Part shown: in pieces, positions 16,440 through 26,331 of the stretch
Layout: the number at the start of each line of letters is the position of its first letter
How positions within the stretch are numbered: the stretch's first letter is position 1
DNA from: Allobosea sp. Root381
Lineage (GTDB): Bacteria; Pseudomonadota; Alphaproteobacteria; Rhizobiales; Beijerinckiaceae
Assembly (NCBI RefSeq): GCF_001429395.1
Contig: NZ_LMJT01000010.1
Location: 1-64,000 of the forward strand
Length of the DNA stretch: 64,000 nt
Direction: 5' to 3'
Made by a program: the position numbers and the translations under genes
The notes under the pieces: generated by a model
What the model saw: the letters and a program-made list of their open reading frames with translations, nothing else
Database searches by the model: none
What the model was told of the DNA's origin: nothing

Positions 16440-18339
16440 GGCCTGCCCCCGGGGCGTGCCCCGGGCGCTGCTGGGCTACGCCATGCGTCGTCTTGTTCCA
16501 GGAGAAGCGGCGCGCCCGATATTCGTGCAGCGCCATCCAGGCGGCGATGCAGACGAGCCCGTAATAGAGCGGCAGCCAGGGCAGCAGCCTGAGCAGGCGC
16601 GGCTGCCCACGCCGCAGTGCCCCGACCGCGGGCGGCAGGAACAGCGCGATCGCCCCGAATATCCATACGACCGCCGCCAGCGTCGAGGAGACGCTGAAGA
16701 AGCCGGTAGCAGCGAAGAGCGTGCCCTCGCAGCAGGCCAGGAAGGCGACGATCGCGAAGACGGGATAGGCCAGCGCACTGACCACCGTGCCGAAGCCGAG
16801 CGTCAGGAAGGTGAAGGTCGCTGGCAGCCCGGCCTCGCGGACCAGCCGGACCGGATGGCGTGAATGCGTCACCAGCGTCTGCATGTAGCCCTTGATCCAG
16901 CGCGAGCGCTGCTTCAGCCAGGCGCGCAGCGTCAGAGGCGCCTCCTCGTAGGTGTCCGACGGCAGGTCGCCCATGCGATAGCCGGCCCGCGCCAGCCGCA
17001 AGCCTAGATCGGCATCCTCGGTGACGTTCCAGGCGTCCCAGCCGCCGACCGCCCGCAAGGCATCGGTGCGGAAATGGTTGGAGGTGCCGCCCAGCATGAT
17101 CGGCAAGCCGGACTGCAGCAGGCCGGGATTGAGCACGTCGAACAGCGCTGCATATTCGAGCGCGAACAGCGCCGGCAGCCGGCCTTCCGCGGCGTGGTCG
17201 ATCACCAGCCTCGCCTGCAGGCAGACGAGGTCCTCGGGCTCCTTGAGGAAGTGCGCCGCGGCCATCCGCAATTGCTGCGGATCGGGGATGTCCTCCGCAT
17301 CGAAGATCGTGAACAGCGAGCCGCGTGCCTCGGCCAAGGCGAGGTTGAGCGCTCGCGGCTTGGTGCGCGGTTGGCCGGGCGGCACGACCGTGACGGCGAT
17401 ATGGGCCGGCAGCGAGACCCGTGCCAGCGCGGCCTGGAGGCCAAGATCGTCGGCCTCGATCAGCAGGCGGATGTCGAGCTTGGCGGCGGGGTAGTCGAGG
17501 TTCGCGAGCGCGCCCAGCAATTGGTGGAGGACCGCCTCCTCGCGATAGAGCGGCACTGCGACGGTATAGACCGGCAGGCGGCTGTCATCGATCCGCCAGC
17601 GATGCTTGCGCCAGAGATCGGGCTCGGGTTGCTCGATCACGGCGGCGAGCCGCAGAAAGATCAGGCCGAGGAAGAGCGGGCCGAGCAGCAGTGCCATCGC
17701 GAAGAAGGTTTCCAGCGGCACAAAAATCCCGCCGGCCGCAGCGGCCGCCGCCGCACCCCCCGCCGTGATGCGCTGGCCACGGCTTGCCCCGGTGCGGGCG
17801 CTGTCGCGGGCGAGCCCCGCGGCGTCGAGATTGGCGGCATGAATGGCCAGGTCGACACCATTGGCGAGACGCAGTGCTGCACCGAAGCGCCGCGGCGTGA
17901 CGACGCCGATGTCGTCGCGCTGCCGTGGCCCGGCTTCGAGCATCCGCCGCAATGCAGGCCCCTCCGGCGCCAGCATAAAGCGAAAGCGCCGGTCTGCATC
18001 GCCCGTCACCGGCGCGATGCCGCCGTTGAGGATCGCGCCGTAATCGCCGCCGGCCACGAACGCGAACGCGCCGGCATGGAAGGGCAGGCCCAGTTCTGCG
18101 GCCAAGGCGCGATAGAAACCCTCCTCGTCGATCAGCCCGCTGGCGAGGAGTTCCCGGGCGACTTCGGTACGCCGGCGCTCGGCGCGCCGCGCCACCCTCG
18201 TGAGCTCGGAGAGGGCGATGTCGTGGTGCGCAAGGAAAGCGATCTCGATCGGCAGGCCCGCATAGGCCTCGCCGCCGCCAGATCCGGATCTGTCGCTACC
18301 GCTGCCCCCCACTGGCCCGGCCCGCCCCACGCAACGCAA
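16384..18339 (-). CDS. GT2 glycosyltransferase with N-terminal T2SSE_N-like domain
   Basis: Membrane processive-type family 2 glycosyltransferase, up to 651 aa. Residues about 35-85 (IALSELTRVARRAERRRTEVARELLASGLI, ALAAELGLPF; shown in parts) resemble the N-terminal domain of GspE-like proteins. A membrane segment pair precedes the GT-A domain (VAVPLYREEAVLHQLL, FDAEDIPDPQQL, TEDADLGLRL and QRSRWIKGYMQT, the D/DxD/TED/QxxRW set), then several C-terminal membrane helices. The set matches cellulose/beta-glucan synthase-like enzymes in Rhizobiales. Start is uncertain: 18339 is a TTG in a low-complexity Gly/Ser leader. Its 3' end overlaps SCO1 by 56 bases tail to tail. Confidence 0.85.
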   Translation of the reverse strand: MRCVGRAGPVGGSGSDRSGSGGGEAYAGLPIEIAFLAHHDIALSELTRVARRAERRRTEVARELLASGLIDEEGFYRALAAELGLPFHAGAFAFVAGGDYGAILNGGIAPVTGDADRRFRFMLAPEGPALRRMLEAGPRQRDDIGVVTPRRFGAALRLANGVDLAIHAANLDAAGLARDSARTGASRGQRITAGGAAAAAAAGGIFVPLETFFAMALLLGPLFLGLIFLRLAAVIEQPEPDLWRKHRWRIDDSRLPVYTVAVPLYREEAVLHQLLGALANLDYPAAKLDIRLLIEADDLGLQAALARVSLPAHIAVTVVPPGQPRTKPRALNLALAEARGSLFTIFDAEDIPDPQQLRMAAAHFLKEPEDLVCLQARLVIDHAAEGRLPALFALEYAALFDVLNPGLLQSGLPIMLGGTSNHFRTDALRAVGGWDAWNVTEDADLGLRLARAGYRMGDLPSDTYEEAPLTLRAWLKQRSRWIKGYMQTLVTHSRHPVRLVREAGLPATFTFLTLGFGTVVSALAYPVFAIVAFLACCEGTLFAATGFFSVSSTLAAVVWIFGAIALFLPPAVGALRRGQPRLLRLLPWLPLYYGLVCIAAWMALHEYRARRFSWNKTTHGVAQQRPGHAPGAGLTDAEAIPAPPGPAAARY

Positions 18340-18435
18340 ATTCCCGGGACGCTCGCCCGAGTTGACCTATGGTCATATATCTTGCGCGCGGAGTCGAGGG
18401 GGCGCAGCGGACCCAGAGGGCTGGCCTCCCGGCCG

Positions 18436-19653
18436 TCAGGCCTTGGCGAGGATTTCCGCCACCTGCGGGATGTCCTTGTCGCCGCGTCCCGAAAGATTGA
18501 CCACCATCAGGTGATCCTTCGGCTTCTTCGGAGCGAGGTCGGCGATGCGGGCGAGCGCATGGGCGCTCTCGAGCGCGGGAATGATGCCCTCCAGCCGCGA
18601 GATCAGCTGGAAGGCTTCGAGCGCCTCGTCGTCGGTGGCAGAGAGATAGGTCGCACGGCCGGTCTCGTGTAGCCAGGAATGCTCCGGGCCAATGCCGGGA
18701 TAGTCGAGCCCGGCCGAGATCGAATGCGCGTCGTTGATCTGGCCGTCCTCGTCCATCAGCAGATAGGTGCGGTTGCCGTGCAGAACGCCGGGGCGGCCGC
18801 CGGTCAGCGACGCCGCGTGCAGCCCGCTGGGAATGCCGTGCCCGGCCGCCTCGACACCGTAGATCTCGACCGACGGATCGTCGAGGAAGGGATGGAACAG
18901 TCCCATCGCGTTCGAGCCGCCGCCGATACAGGCGACGAGCGAATCCGGCAAACGACCTTCCAGCTCCTGCATCTGCTCGCGCGTCTCGTTGCCGATCACG
19001 CATTGGAAATCGCGGACCATCGCCGGGTAGGGGTGCGGCCCCGCGACCGTGCCGATGCAGTAGAAGGTGTTGGCGACGTTGGTGACCCAGTCGCGCAGCG
19101 CCTCGTTCATCGCATCCTTGAGCGTCTTGGTGCCGGATTCGACCGGCACGACCTTGGCGCCGAGCATCTGCATGCGGAAGACGTTGGGCGCCTGCCGGGC
19201 GACGTCGACCGCGCCCATATAGACGATGCATTCCAGCCCGTAGCGGGCGCAGAGCGTCGCGGTGGCGACGCCGTGCTGGCCGGCGCCGGTTTCGGCGATG
19301 ATGCGCTTTTTCCCCATCCGCCGCGCCAGCAGGATCTGGCCGAGCACGTTGTTCACCTTGTGCGAGCCGGTGTGGTTCAGCTCCTCGCGCTTCAGGTAGA
19401 TCTTGGCGCCGCTGAAGTGCTCGGTCAGGCGCTCGGCGAAATAGAGCGGCGAGGGCCGGCCGACATAATGCTTCAGCCCGTAGGCGGTCTCGGCGTGATA
19501 GGCCGGATCGGCCTTGGCCGCCTCATAGGCCTGTTCGAGCTCGAGGATCAGCGGCATCAGCGTCTCGGCGACGAAACGCCCGCCGAACAGCCCGAAGCGG
19601 CCGTTCTCGTCCGGCCCGCTGCGGTAGGTGTTGGGGGTCTGGGGCGCGTTCAT
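18436..19653 (-). CDS. trpB: tryptophan synthase beta chain
   Basis: PLP enzyme, 405 aa, joining indole and serine to make tryptophan. Complete and typical: [21 protein letters not shown] at the front (in parts), [16 protein letters not shown] with the PLP lysine, EPAGH-type [11 protein letters not shown], and the phosphate loop [10 protein letters not shown]. Its ATG overlaps the trpF stop by 4 bases (ATGA). The usual next gene, trpA, is not here: after trpB come 96 bases and a glycosyltransferase in the same direction. Confidence 0.96.
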   Translation of the reverse strand: MNAPQTPNTYRSGPDENGRFGLFGGRFVAETLMPLILELEQAYEAAKADPAYHAETAYGLKHYVGRPSPLYFAERLTEHFSGAKIYLKREELNHTGSHKVNNVLGQILLARRMGKKRIIAETGAGQHGVATATLCARYGLECIVYMGAVDVARQAPNVFRMQMLGAKVVPVESGTKTLKDAMNEALRDWVTNVANTFYCIGTVAGPHPYPAMVRDFQCVIGNETREQMQELEGRLPDSLVACIGGGSNAMGLFHPFLDDPSVEIYGVEAAGHGIPSGLHAASLTGGRPGVLHGNRTYLLMDEDGQINDAHSISAGLDYPGIGPEHSWLHETGRATYLSATDDEALEAFQLISRLEGIIPALESAHALARIADLAPKKPKDHLMVVNLSGRGDKDIPQVAEILAKA

Positions 19654-20339
19654 GTCCGGCCTGCCTCTGTTGTCGCTGCCGCCGCCGCGGCCCGTGCCGC
19701 TGCGACGAAATCCCTGATCTTGCCGATGTCCTTGACGCCCGGCGCGCTTTCGACCCCGGAGGAGACGTCGACGCCCCAGGGCCGCGTTGCCGCGATCGCC
19801 TGGCCGACATTCGCCGGATCGAGGCCGCCCGATAGCATGAAGCCCAAAGCCGGGTCGAGCGCGGCCAGCAGGCTCCAGTCGAAGGCCTTGCCATGGCCGC
19901 CGGGATAGGCTGCGTCCTTCGGCGGCTTGGCGTCGAGCAGGATGCGGTCGGCGGCCTCAGAGTAGTCCGCGACTGCGGCCAGATCATGCGCCGCGGCGAT
20001 GCCCAGCGCCTTGATGACGGGAAGGCCGGTCGCCGCCTTGAGGCTGCGGATCTGCTCGGGCGTCTCGCGCCCATGCAGTTGCAGCCAGTCCGGCTTCAGC
20101 CTTTCGGCCAGTTCGGCGGCCTGTTCCTGCGAGGGGTCGACGAGGAGCGCGACGATCGCTGTCCTGCCGCGCGCCATCGCAGCCAGCTCGGTGGCCCGCT
20201 CCAGGGTGACGAAGCGCGGGCTCCTGGGATGGAAGTTGAGGCCGATCATGTCGGCACCCGCGTCCAAGGCGGCCGCTACCGTTTCGGGCGTGGAGAGCCC
20301 GCAGATCTTGATCATCAGGGAGGGACCGGATCGTGACAT
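19650..20339 (-). CDS. trpF: phosphoribosylanthranilate isomerase
   Basis: TIM-barrel isomerase of tryptophan synthesis, 229 aa from the ATG at 20339 (an ATG at 20315, just before IKICGL, is an alternative; the upstream one has GGCGGGGG close by). Motifs: [13 protein letters not shown] with the catalytic cysteine, [31 protein letters not shown] with catalytic Asp, [11 protein letters not shown] and [10 protein letters not shown]. Coupled to trpB. The TAXI gene lies divergently 134 bases away. Confidence 0.95.
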   Translation of the reverse strand: MSRSGPSLMIKICGLSTPETVAAALDAGADMIGLNFHPRSPRFVTLERATELAAMARGRTAIVALLVDPSQEQAAELAERLKPDWLQLHGRETPEQIRSLKAATGLPVIKALGIAAAHDLAAVADYSEAADRILLDAKPPKDAAYPGGHGKAFDWSLLAALDPALGFMLSGGLDPANVGQAIAATRPWGVDVSSGVESAPGVKDIGKIRDFVAAARAAAAAATTEAGRT

Positions 20340-20473
20340 GCCCCCGCCATACACGAAGACGCGCCGCGCCGCACTTGCGACATGATGCGGGACGAAGCAA
20401 AGCTAGTGAGATCAGGTAGCGGCCCGGGTCAGCGGGCCAGCGCTGCGGCGAGGCGGGCGGACGTAGGTTCGGC

Positions 20474-21766
20474 ATGGGGCGGCGCGGTTTCACGATCCTG
20501 GCTGGGTTGCTGGCGATGTTCGGCATCACCGCGGCCGGGTTCTACGTCGCCAACCAGCCCCATACGCTGCGCCTCGCAGTCGGCCCGCTCGGCTCCGAGG
20601 ACGCCCGCATGGCGGCCGGCTTCGTACAGGGGCTCAACCGCGAGAAGGCGCCGGTCAGGCTGAGGCTGATCCTCACCGAGGGCTCGCAGGAGAGCGCGCG
20701 CAAGGTCGACGATGGCGAGGCGGATCTGGCGATCCTGCGCCCCGACATCGCCTTGCCTGCAAAGGCGGATACGGCGCTGATCACCCGCCGCACCTTCCCG
20801 TTCTTCATCACCGGCAAGGAGACGGCGATCGGCCGGATCGCCGATCTGCGCGGCAAGCGGATCGGGGTGGTCCGCAATCCGCCCGGAAACATCCCCCTGC
20901 TCAGGCTCGTTCTCGAGCAATACGAGGTCAGGGCCGAGGATGTGACGATCGTCGGGCTGACGCCGGACGAGATCGTGCCGGCGGCGAGGGAGAAGCGCAT
21001 CGACGCCTTCTTCTCGGTCAATGCCGTCGGCGCCCGTACCAGCGGCGACGGCACCGGCCGGCTGCGCTCGGCCTGGGGCGAGGATCCCGTGCTGATCCCG
21101 ATCCGCGAGGCCGATGCGCTGGCAGCCCGCGTCCGCGCCATCGAGACCGGCGAGATCGTCAGGGGCGCGCTCGGCGGTGACCCGCCGCGGCCCTCCGAGA
21201 ACCTGCCGACCATCGCGATCACCTCGCGGCTCTTTGCTGCCCAGGATCTCGACGAGGACGTCGTCGGCAGCCTCGTCAGCGCCCTGCTCGGGCTGCGTGT
21301 GACGCTGGCGGCCGAACTGCCGCAGATCCAGGGGTTGGAGGCGCCGGCGACCGACAAGGACGCGCCCTTGCCGGTGCATATCGGCGCGGCCGCCTTCATC
21401 GATGGCGAGCAGAAGACCTTCTTCGAGCGCTATGGCGACTGGTTCTATCTCGGCGTGATGGGGTTGTCCCTGCTCGGCACCGGCGCCGCCGGCGTGCTCG
21501 GCCGCGAGAGCGCGGTGCGGCGCAAGCGGGCGATGGCGGGGCTTGACCGGCTGCTGGCGCTGCTGCCGAAGATCCGCGCCACCTCGGACGTCGCGGCGCT
21601 CAATCTCTATCGTGCCGAGGCCGATGCGATCCTTCTCGAAGTGCTGGGCGATTTCGGCCAGGGCGATCTTGATTCATCCGCGATAGCTGCGTACCGCTTG
21701 GTCTTCGATCAGGTCAGCCGCGCTGTCGTCGAAGCGAAGATCAGGACGACCACCGCGAAGCTCTGA
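20474..21766 (+). CDS. membrane-anchored TAXI family TRAP solute receptor
   Basis: TAXI-type solute receptor, 430 aa. One N-terminal helix (FTILAGLLAMFGITAAGFYVA) and a C-terminal helix near residues 318-340 (YLGVMGLSLLGTGAAGVLG) bracket a periplasmic-binding fold with LRLAVGPLGSEDARMAAGF, LTEGSQESARKVDDGEADLAILRPD and LRGKRIGVVRNPPGNIPLLRLVL. After the second helix is a charged cytoplasmic tail of about 80 residues (RKRAMAGLDRLLALLPKIRA). The ligand pocket family usually binds carboxylates. No TRAP permease is adjacent, and the tethering plus cytoplasmic tail hint at a sensing rather than plain transport role; this is inference. Confidence 0.8.
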   Translation: MGRRGFTILAGLLAMFGITAAGFYVANQPHTLRLAVGPLGSEDARMAAGFVQGLNREKAPVRLRLILTEGSQESARKVDDGEADLAILRPDIALPAKADTALITRRTFPFFITGKETAIGRIADLRGKRIGVVRNPPGNIPLLRLVLEQYEVRAEDVTIVGLTPDEIVPAAREKRIDAFFSVNAVGARTSGDGTGRLRSAWGEDPVLIPIREADALAARVRAIETGEIVRGALGGDPPRPSENLPTIAITSRLFAAQDLDEDVVGSLVSALLGLRVTLAAELPQIQGLEAPATDKDAPLPVHIGAAAFIDGEQKTFFERYGDWFYLGVMGLSLLGTGAAGVLGRESAVRRKRAMAGLDRLLALLPKIRATSDVAALNLYRAEADAILLEVLGDFGQGDLDSSAIAAYRLVFDQVSRAVVEAKIRTTTAKL

Positions 21767-21833
21767 AAGGCATGGCGGAACGGTCGCCTGGACTGGCCGC
21801 GCCGGTCGGGATGGAATTCCGCGGGGGACGTTC

Positions 21834-23033
21834 TTGGCTCGGCACCATACTTTCTTGAACCGGCTCCTGGACCCGAAACCGCACGCGTTCACGCTCAGCA
21901 ATGCCCTGCTCGGGTGGCATCCCGGTGTCAGGCGGCTCGCGGGCTTCTTCCCGGACTTCGTCTGGCCCGACCCGGGTCGCGTGAGAATGTTCGAGGACAG
22001 GCTCTGGAGGCACAGCCTGTCTGCTGCGGCGTATGACGATGTCCGGCCGCAAGTCTGCGATGACAATGTCGATACGCTGAATCCGCTCGATACGGCATGC
22101 GAAGCTGGTTTTTCCCGCACCGTCATCGCGGAGATTTCCGGCGTCGTCGTGCCCGGTCATACACTGACTGCCGTCGATGCCGCTTCGGGAAGCCAGATAT
22201 CACTGGGTCAGCAAGGCAAGGCGCGCTGGTCGTTCGCCTATCCCGGTTTCGTTGCAATGAAGCGGATCACGGTCGACCAACCCTGCCTGGCAATCCCGCC
22301 GATCCGCCACTACGGTCATTTGATGACCGACGTGCTGATGCCGATCTGCGAGGCCATCCGGATCGGCGCGATCAGCGGGCGCGAGGAGCTTGTGATTTTC
22401 ACCGGAGACCATCCGCCGCTGGTCTCTTCGTTCATTGAGGGCATCCGCGCTTCAGGGCTGCGCGTCCGGCAAATGCCGCTGAGCCCGACCGAACACGTCG
22501 TCACAGACCGCTACCTCTACGCACGCAGTCATTCGCCGAATATCGAGCAGATCTTTGGCGTGCCCGAGGCCTGCGGGACCGCGCTGGCGCTGTTTCAGGC
22601 GGCATATCGCGGAAAGCCCGCCATGGTCGCGCCGCGGCGGCTCTATCTCAAGAGAAAAGGTCACCGCCAGAGAGTCGTCGCTGGCGAGGACGAACTGGTT
22701 GCGCTGCTCCAGAAGGCTGGATTTGTGGTGCTGGAACCGGAGTGGGCCAACCACCCGGACCAGATCGCAGCGTGCTCGGGCGCTGACGTCATCGCGGCTG
22801 TTCACGGCGCTGCACTGGCCAGTGTGCTGTTTTGCAAGCCTGGCGCTACAGTGATCGAACTGATGGCGACCGATGGCCGTAAATCGACGGGGCTCCACTG
22901 GGCGGCGGCGGCAGGCGCGCGCTACGTCCCGGTGTTCGGTGGCAAGGAGGGCGGCAAGCAGTCTTTCGCCATTGATCCGGTCAAGACCGCTCGTGCGATC
23001 ATCGCAGCGGCGGATAGCGCCCAGCCGCGATGA
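21834..23033 (+). CDS. glycosyltransferase family 61 protein
   Basis: DUF563/GT61 protein, about 399 aa from a TTG at 21834; no better ATG is in frame near the front, so the start is uncertain. The family signatures are PPIRHYGHLMTDVLMP in the first half and, near the C-terminus, DVIAAVHGAALASVLFCKPGATVIELM, the usual HGAGL...P-V-E block. An RRLYLKRKG stretch sits between them. It probably adds a sugar to a cell-surface polysaccharide or lipid. Its stop overlaps the ATG of the O-antigen-ligase gene by 4 bases, so the two form one unit. Confidence 0.85.
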   Translation: MARHHTFLNRLLDPKPHAFTLSNALLGWHPGVRRLAGFFPDFVWPDPGRVRMFEDRLWRHSLSAAAYDDVRPQVCDDNVDTLNPLDTACEAGFSRTVIAEISGVVVPGHTLTAVDAASGSQISLGQQGKARWSFAYPGFVAMKRITVDQPCLAIPPIRHYGHLMTDVLMPICEAIRIGAISGREELVIFTGDHPPLVSSFIEGIRASGLRVRQMPLSPTEHVVTDRYLYARSHSPNIEQIFGVPEACGTALALFQAAYRGKPAMVAPRRLYLKRKGHRQRVVAGEDELVALLQKAGFVVLEPEWANHPDQIAACSGADVIAAVHGAALASVLFCKPGATVIELMATDGRKSTGLHWAAAAGARYVPVFGGKEGGKQSFAIDPVKTARAIIAAADSAQPR

Positions 23034-24268
23034 TCGCAGGGATGACGATGAGACGCATTGGCGTTCCGGCGCGCGACCTCATTTGCATGGCGGCTTTCCA
23101 GAGCTTCCTTGTGTTCGCCTATTTCGTCAGCAAGAACACCTCGGCGAAGCTGATGATCGCCGCTCTGGTGGTCGTCGTCGCGACGGATGCGACGCTGTTT
23201 CGCGAGCGCTTGCCTCGGGCCGTAATGGCCGGCCTGATCGGGGTGGCCGCCTTCGGCCTGTGGTCGGTCGTCGGCCTGATCGTCAACGCGATCCCCTGGT
23301 CGCGCGCCGGCGAAACGATGGCGAGCTTCCTGCTGCTCGGGCTCGTCATCCTGGCCGGCCGCCGCCTCTTGGCCTGCTGCGATATGCGCCTGATCTACCT
23401 TTCGATCATTGCGATCGCCTGCCTGAGTGCGCTCGCCTCGGTGATGCTGCATCTTGCGGAAGGTCAGGGTTGGGGTGACAGGCTGGTTCCGCTGGGGCGC
23501 CCCGGCAACTCCATTCCCGGCGCCGCCGGGTTCTGCATCGCGTTGATCGCGGCGGCGGCGCTCATGCGGGGCGATTTCGCGCTGTCCCGCGTGCAGAAGG
23601 CCCTGCTCCTCACGGCACTGGTGCCGCTCCTGACGGCCGTCGTGATGACCCAGAGTCGAGGGCCTATGATCGCAGCGGCGGTCGCTCTTGCCGCGATGCT
23701 GGCGCCATGGAGGCTTTCCAGCGGCAGGCTGGCTGCTCTGGCACTGGCGAACTGGGCGCTCGTGACGGGCCTGGTCTTCGCGGATCCCTATCTGCGATCC
23801 TTGTTTTGCACAGATCAAGCCAGCTTCTGCCGGCCCTCCGAACGACTCCAGATCTGGGGCTGGGTCGTCGAGAATGTCGCCAAGCATCCGATCAGCGGGC
23901 TGACGCCGGTCTATCGCTTCACGGATTCCATTTTCAATCATCCCCATAACGGGCTGCTCGGCACGATGATGTTCTTCGGCGTTCCGGGGCTGGTGCTGTT
24001 GCTGGGGCTGGCGTTCGTCTACGGCCGCCACCTCTCCGGCCGCAGCGGCGAGATCGGCCTTTTTGCCTCGGGCGCACTGATCTTCAGCTTCGGCTATATG
24101 GGCTCGGACCTCTCGAACCCCTTCGCCTTCGCCAACATGCATTATCTGTTTCTCTGGCTGCCCATCGCCTTCGCCCTTGCGGCTCCGTCCGGGCACGCTT
24201 CGCAGACTGCGGGAGCCGCCGCCCGTCAGAGCATTGCGGGAAAAAGTGGGAACCGGTTTTTCGCATAA
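23030..24268 (+). CDS. O-antigen ligase / polymerase family membrane protein
   Basis: Multi-pass membrane protein, 412 aa, with about ten hydrophobic segments. The Wzy_C/O-antigen ligase signature lies in the middle: PGNSIPGAAGFCIALIAAA, then MTQSRGPMIAAAVALAAML (TxSRG motif) and, after a periplasmic loop, HPHNGLLGTMMFFGVPGLVLLL (split: FNHPHNGLLG). Likely role is joining or polymerising surface glycan, matching the coupled GT61 gene. The last 13 residues (SIAGKSGNRFFA) are encoded by a palindromic intergenic-type repeat that has moved into the 3' end. Confidence 0.86.
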   Translation: MIAGMTMRRIGVPARDLICMAAFQSFLVFAYFVSKNTSAKLMIAALVVVVATDATLFRERLPRAVMAGLIGVAAFGLWSVVGLIVNAIPWSRAGETMASFLLLGLVILAGRRLLACCDMRLIYLSIIAIACLSALASVMLHLAEGQGWGDRLVPLGRPGNSIPGAAGFCIALIAAAALMRGDFALSRVQKALLLTALVPLLTAVVMTQSRGPMIAAAVALAAMLAPWRLSSGRLAALALANWALVTGLVFADPYLRSLFCTDQASFCRPSERLQIWGWVVENVAKHPISGLTPVYRFTDSIFNHPHNGLLGTMMFFGVPGLVLLLGLAFVYGRHLSGRSGEIGLFASGALIFSFGYMGSDLSNPFAFANMHYLFLWLPIAFALAAPSGHASQTAGAAARQSIAGKSGNRFFA

Positions 24269-24278
24269 GCAATGCTCT
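24228..24278. repeat. intergenic palindromic repeat with AGTGGGAACCGGTTTT core
   Basis: Arms AGAGCATTGC (24228-24237) and GCAATGCTCT (24269-24278) are perfect 10-bp complements around the core AAAGTGGGAACCGGTTTTTCG. From general knowledge, very similar units (GAGCATTTT...AAGTGGGAACCGGTTT) are dispersed in Rhizobiales genomes. It overlaps the end of the O-antigen ligase gene, supplying its stop codon (TAA at 24266-24268). Confidence 0.8.
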
Positions 24279-24293
24279 AAACTTTATAGAGCC

Positions 24294-24337
24294 GATCACG
24301 TCGCACTCGGACGATTCCGTCTGAGTGCGACGTGATC
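24294..24337. repeat. 15-bp-arm inverted repeat upstream of typA
   Basis: GATCACGTCGCACTC (24294-24308) and GAGTGCGACGTGATC (24323-24337) are perfect complements with a 14-base spacer. It directly follows the other palindrome and looks like a second dispersed rhizobial intergenic element rather than a terminator, since no T-run follows. It lies 165 bases before typA and could fold in the transcript of the upstream glycan operon. Confidence 0.82.
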
Positions 24338-24501
24338 GAGGGAAGTTGCCTTTGGGATTGCCTAATTCCGCCGTTGCGGTTGCCCAAACGGCCTCCAGCG
24401 TTTATGTGCAGCGCAACGAAATCCAGATCTCGATCCAATGGGCTGCGCCGACGGGGCTTCGATCCCCGCCGGCTTGTGGCCATGAAAAAGGCCCTGCCCG
24501 C

Positions 24502-26325
24502 ATGTCCATGCGCAATATCGCCATCATCGCCCACGTCGACCATGGCAAGACCACGCTCGTCGACAAGCTGCTGCAGCAGTCCGGTTCGTTCCGCGAGAAC
24601 CAGCGCGTCGCCGAGCGCGTGATGGATTCCAACGACCTTGAGAAGGAGCGCGGCATCACCATCCTGGCCAAGGCGACCTCGGTCGTCTGGAAGGACACGC
24701 GCATCAACATCGTCGACACCCCCGGCCACGCCGATTTCGGCGGCGAGGTCGAGCGCATCCTGAACATGGTCGATTCCGCCATCGTGCTGGTCGATGCGGC
24801 CGAAGGCCCGATGCCGCAGACCAAGTTCGTGGTCTCCAAGGCGCTGAAGCTCGGCCTTCGGCCGATCGTCGCGATCAACAAGGTCGACAAGCCCGACGCC
24901 CGCGTCCAGGAGGTCATCAACGAGGTCTTCGACCTCTTCGCCGCCCTCGACGCCAATGACGAGCAGCTCGATTTCCCGATCCTCTACGGCTCGGGCAAGC
25001 AGGGCTGGATGGCGCATGATCCCGCCGGCCCGCAGGATCAGGGCCTGGCCCCGATGTACGACCTCATCCTCAAGCATGTGCCGGAGCCCCGCATCGAGGA
25101 GGGGCCGTTCCGCATGATCGGCACCCTGCTCGAAGCCAACCCCTATCTCGGCCGCATCATCACCGGCCGCGTCGTCTCCGGCACGGCCAAGCCGAACCAG
25201 ACGATCAAGGTGCTCGCCGGCGACGGCTCGACCGTCGAGACCGGTCGCATCACCAAGATCCTCGCCTTCCGCGGGCTCGAGCGCACGCCGATCGAGGAAG
25301 CGATTCCCGGCGACATCGTCTCGATCGCCGGTCTGGTGAAGGGCTCGGTCGCCGATACCTTCTGCGACCCGTCCGTGACAGAGCCGATCGAGGCCCAGCC
25401 GATCGACCCGCCGACCGTCTCGATGACCTTCATGGTCAATGATTCCCCGCTCGCCGGCACCGAAGGCGACAAGGTCACGACCCGCGTCATCCGCGACCGC
25501 CTGCTCAAGGAGGCGGAAGGCAATGTCGCGCTCAAGATCGAGGAGGCTTCCGACAAGGACAGCTACATCGTCTCGGGCCGCGGCGAACTGCAGCTGGCGA
25601 TCCTGATCGAGACCATGCGCCGCGAGGGCTTCGAGCTCGGCGTCTCGCGTCCGCGTGTCGTGCTGAAGCGCGATGAGGGCGGGCAGCTGCTGGAGCCGAT
25701 CGAGGAGGTCGTCATCGACGTCGACGAGGAGCATTCCGGCGTCGTCGTGCAGAAGATGTCCGAGCGCAAGGCCGACATGCTGGAGATGCGGCCGTCGGGC
25801 GGCAACCGCCTGCGCCTCGTCTTCCACGCCCCCACCCGCGGCCTGATCGGCTATCAGGGCGAGCTTTTGACCGATACGCGCGGCACGGCGATCATGAACC
25901 GCCTGTTCCACGACTATCTCCCCTACAAGGGCGAGATCGGCGGCCGCCGCAACGGCGTGCTGATCGCGATGGAGACCGGCGAGGCCGTGGCCTACGCGCT
26001 GTGGAACCTCGAGGATCGCGGCCCGATGATGATCGAGCCCGGCTGGAAGGTCTATCAGGGCATGATCGTCGGCGAGCATACCCGCGAGAACGATCTCGAG
26101 GTGAACGTGCTCAAGGGCAAGAAGCTCACCAACATCCGCACCACCTCGAAGGACGAGGCGGTGCGCCTGACCCCGCCGATCCGCATGACGCTGGAGCGTT
26201 CGCTGGCCTGGATCGACGACGACGAGCTCGTCGAGGTCACCCCGAAGTCGATCCGCCTGCGCAAGGGCGTGCTCGACCCCAACGAGCGCAAGCGTTCGCA
26301 GAAGCAGAAGGCCGAAGTGGCCTGA
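24502..26325 (+). CDS. typA: translational GTPase TypA/BipA
   Basis: Ribosome-associated GTPase, 607 aa, full length. The true start is the ATG at 24502, which gives the family N-terminus [19 protein letters not shown] with the G1 loop; a frame extending upstream to 24325 is unrelated. Other G motifs: [27 protein letters not shown] (G3), NKVDKPDAR (G4) and GSGKQGW. Domain [22 protein letters not shown] and the C-terminal TypA domain ([27 protein letters not shown], in parts) follow. It acts in ribosome assembly and stress adaptation. Confidence 0.97.
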   Translation: MSMRNIAIIAHVDHGKTTLVDKLLQQSGSFRENQRVAERVMDSNDLEKERGITILAKATSVVWKDTRINIVDTPGHADFGGEVERILNMVDSAIVLVDAAEGPMPQTKFVVSKALKLGLRPIVAINKVDKPDARVQEVINEVFDLFAALDANDEQLDFPILYGSGKQGWMAHDPAGPQDQGLAPMYDLILKHVPEPRIEEGPFRMIGTLLEANPYLGRIITGRVVSGTAKPNQTIKVLAGDGSTVETGRITKILAFRGLERTPIEEAIPGDIVSIAGLVKGSVADTFCDPSVTEPIEAQPIDPPTVSMTFMVNDSPLAGTEGDKVTTRVIRDRLLKEAEGNVALKIEEASDKDSYIVSGRGELQLAILIETMRREGFELGVSRPRVVLKRDEGGQLLEPIEEVVIDVDEEHSGVVVQKMSERKADMLEMRPSGGNRLRLVFHAPTRGLIGYQGELLTDTRGTAIMNRLFHDYLPYKGEIGGRRNGVLIAMETGEAVAYALWNLEDRGPMMIEPGWKVYQGMIVGEHTRENDLEVNVLKGKKLTNIRTTSKDEAVRLTPPIRMTLERSLAWIDDDELVEVTPKSIRLRKGVLDPNERKRSQKQKAEVA

Positions 26326-26331
26326 GCCTCT

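Noticed and set aside
24294-24337. Rho-independent terminator for the glycan operon
   Set aside because: The hairpin has 15-bp arms but no run of T follows, and it has the form of a dispersed repeat; kept only as a repeat.
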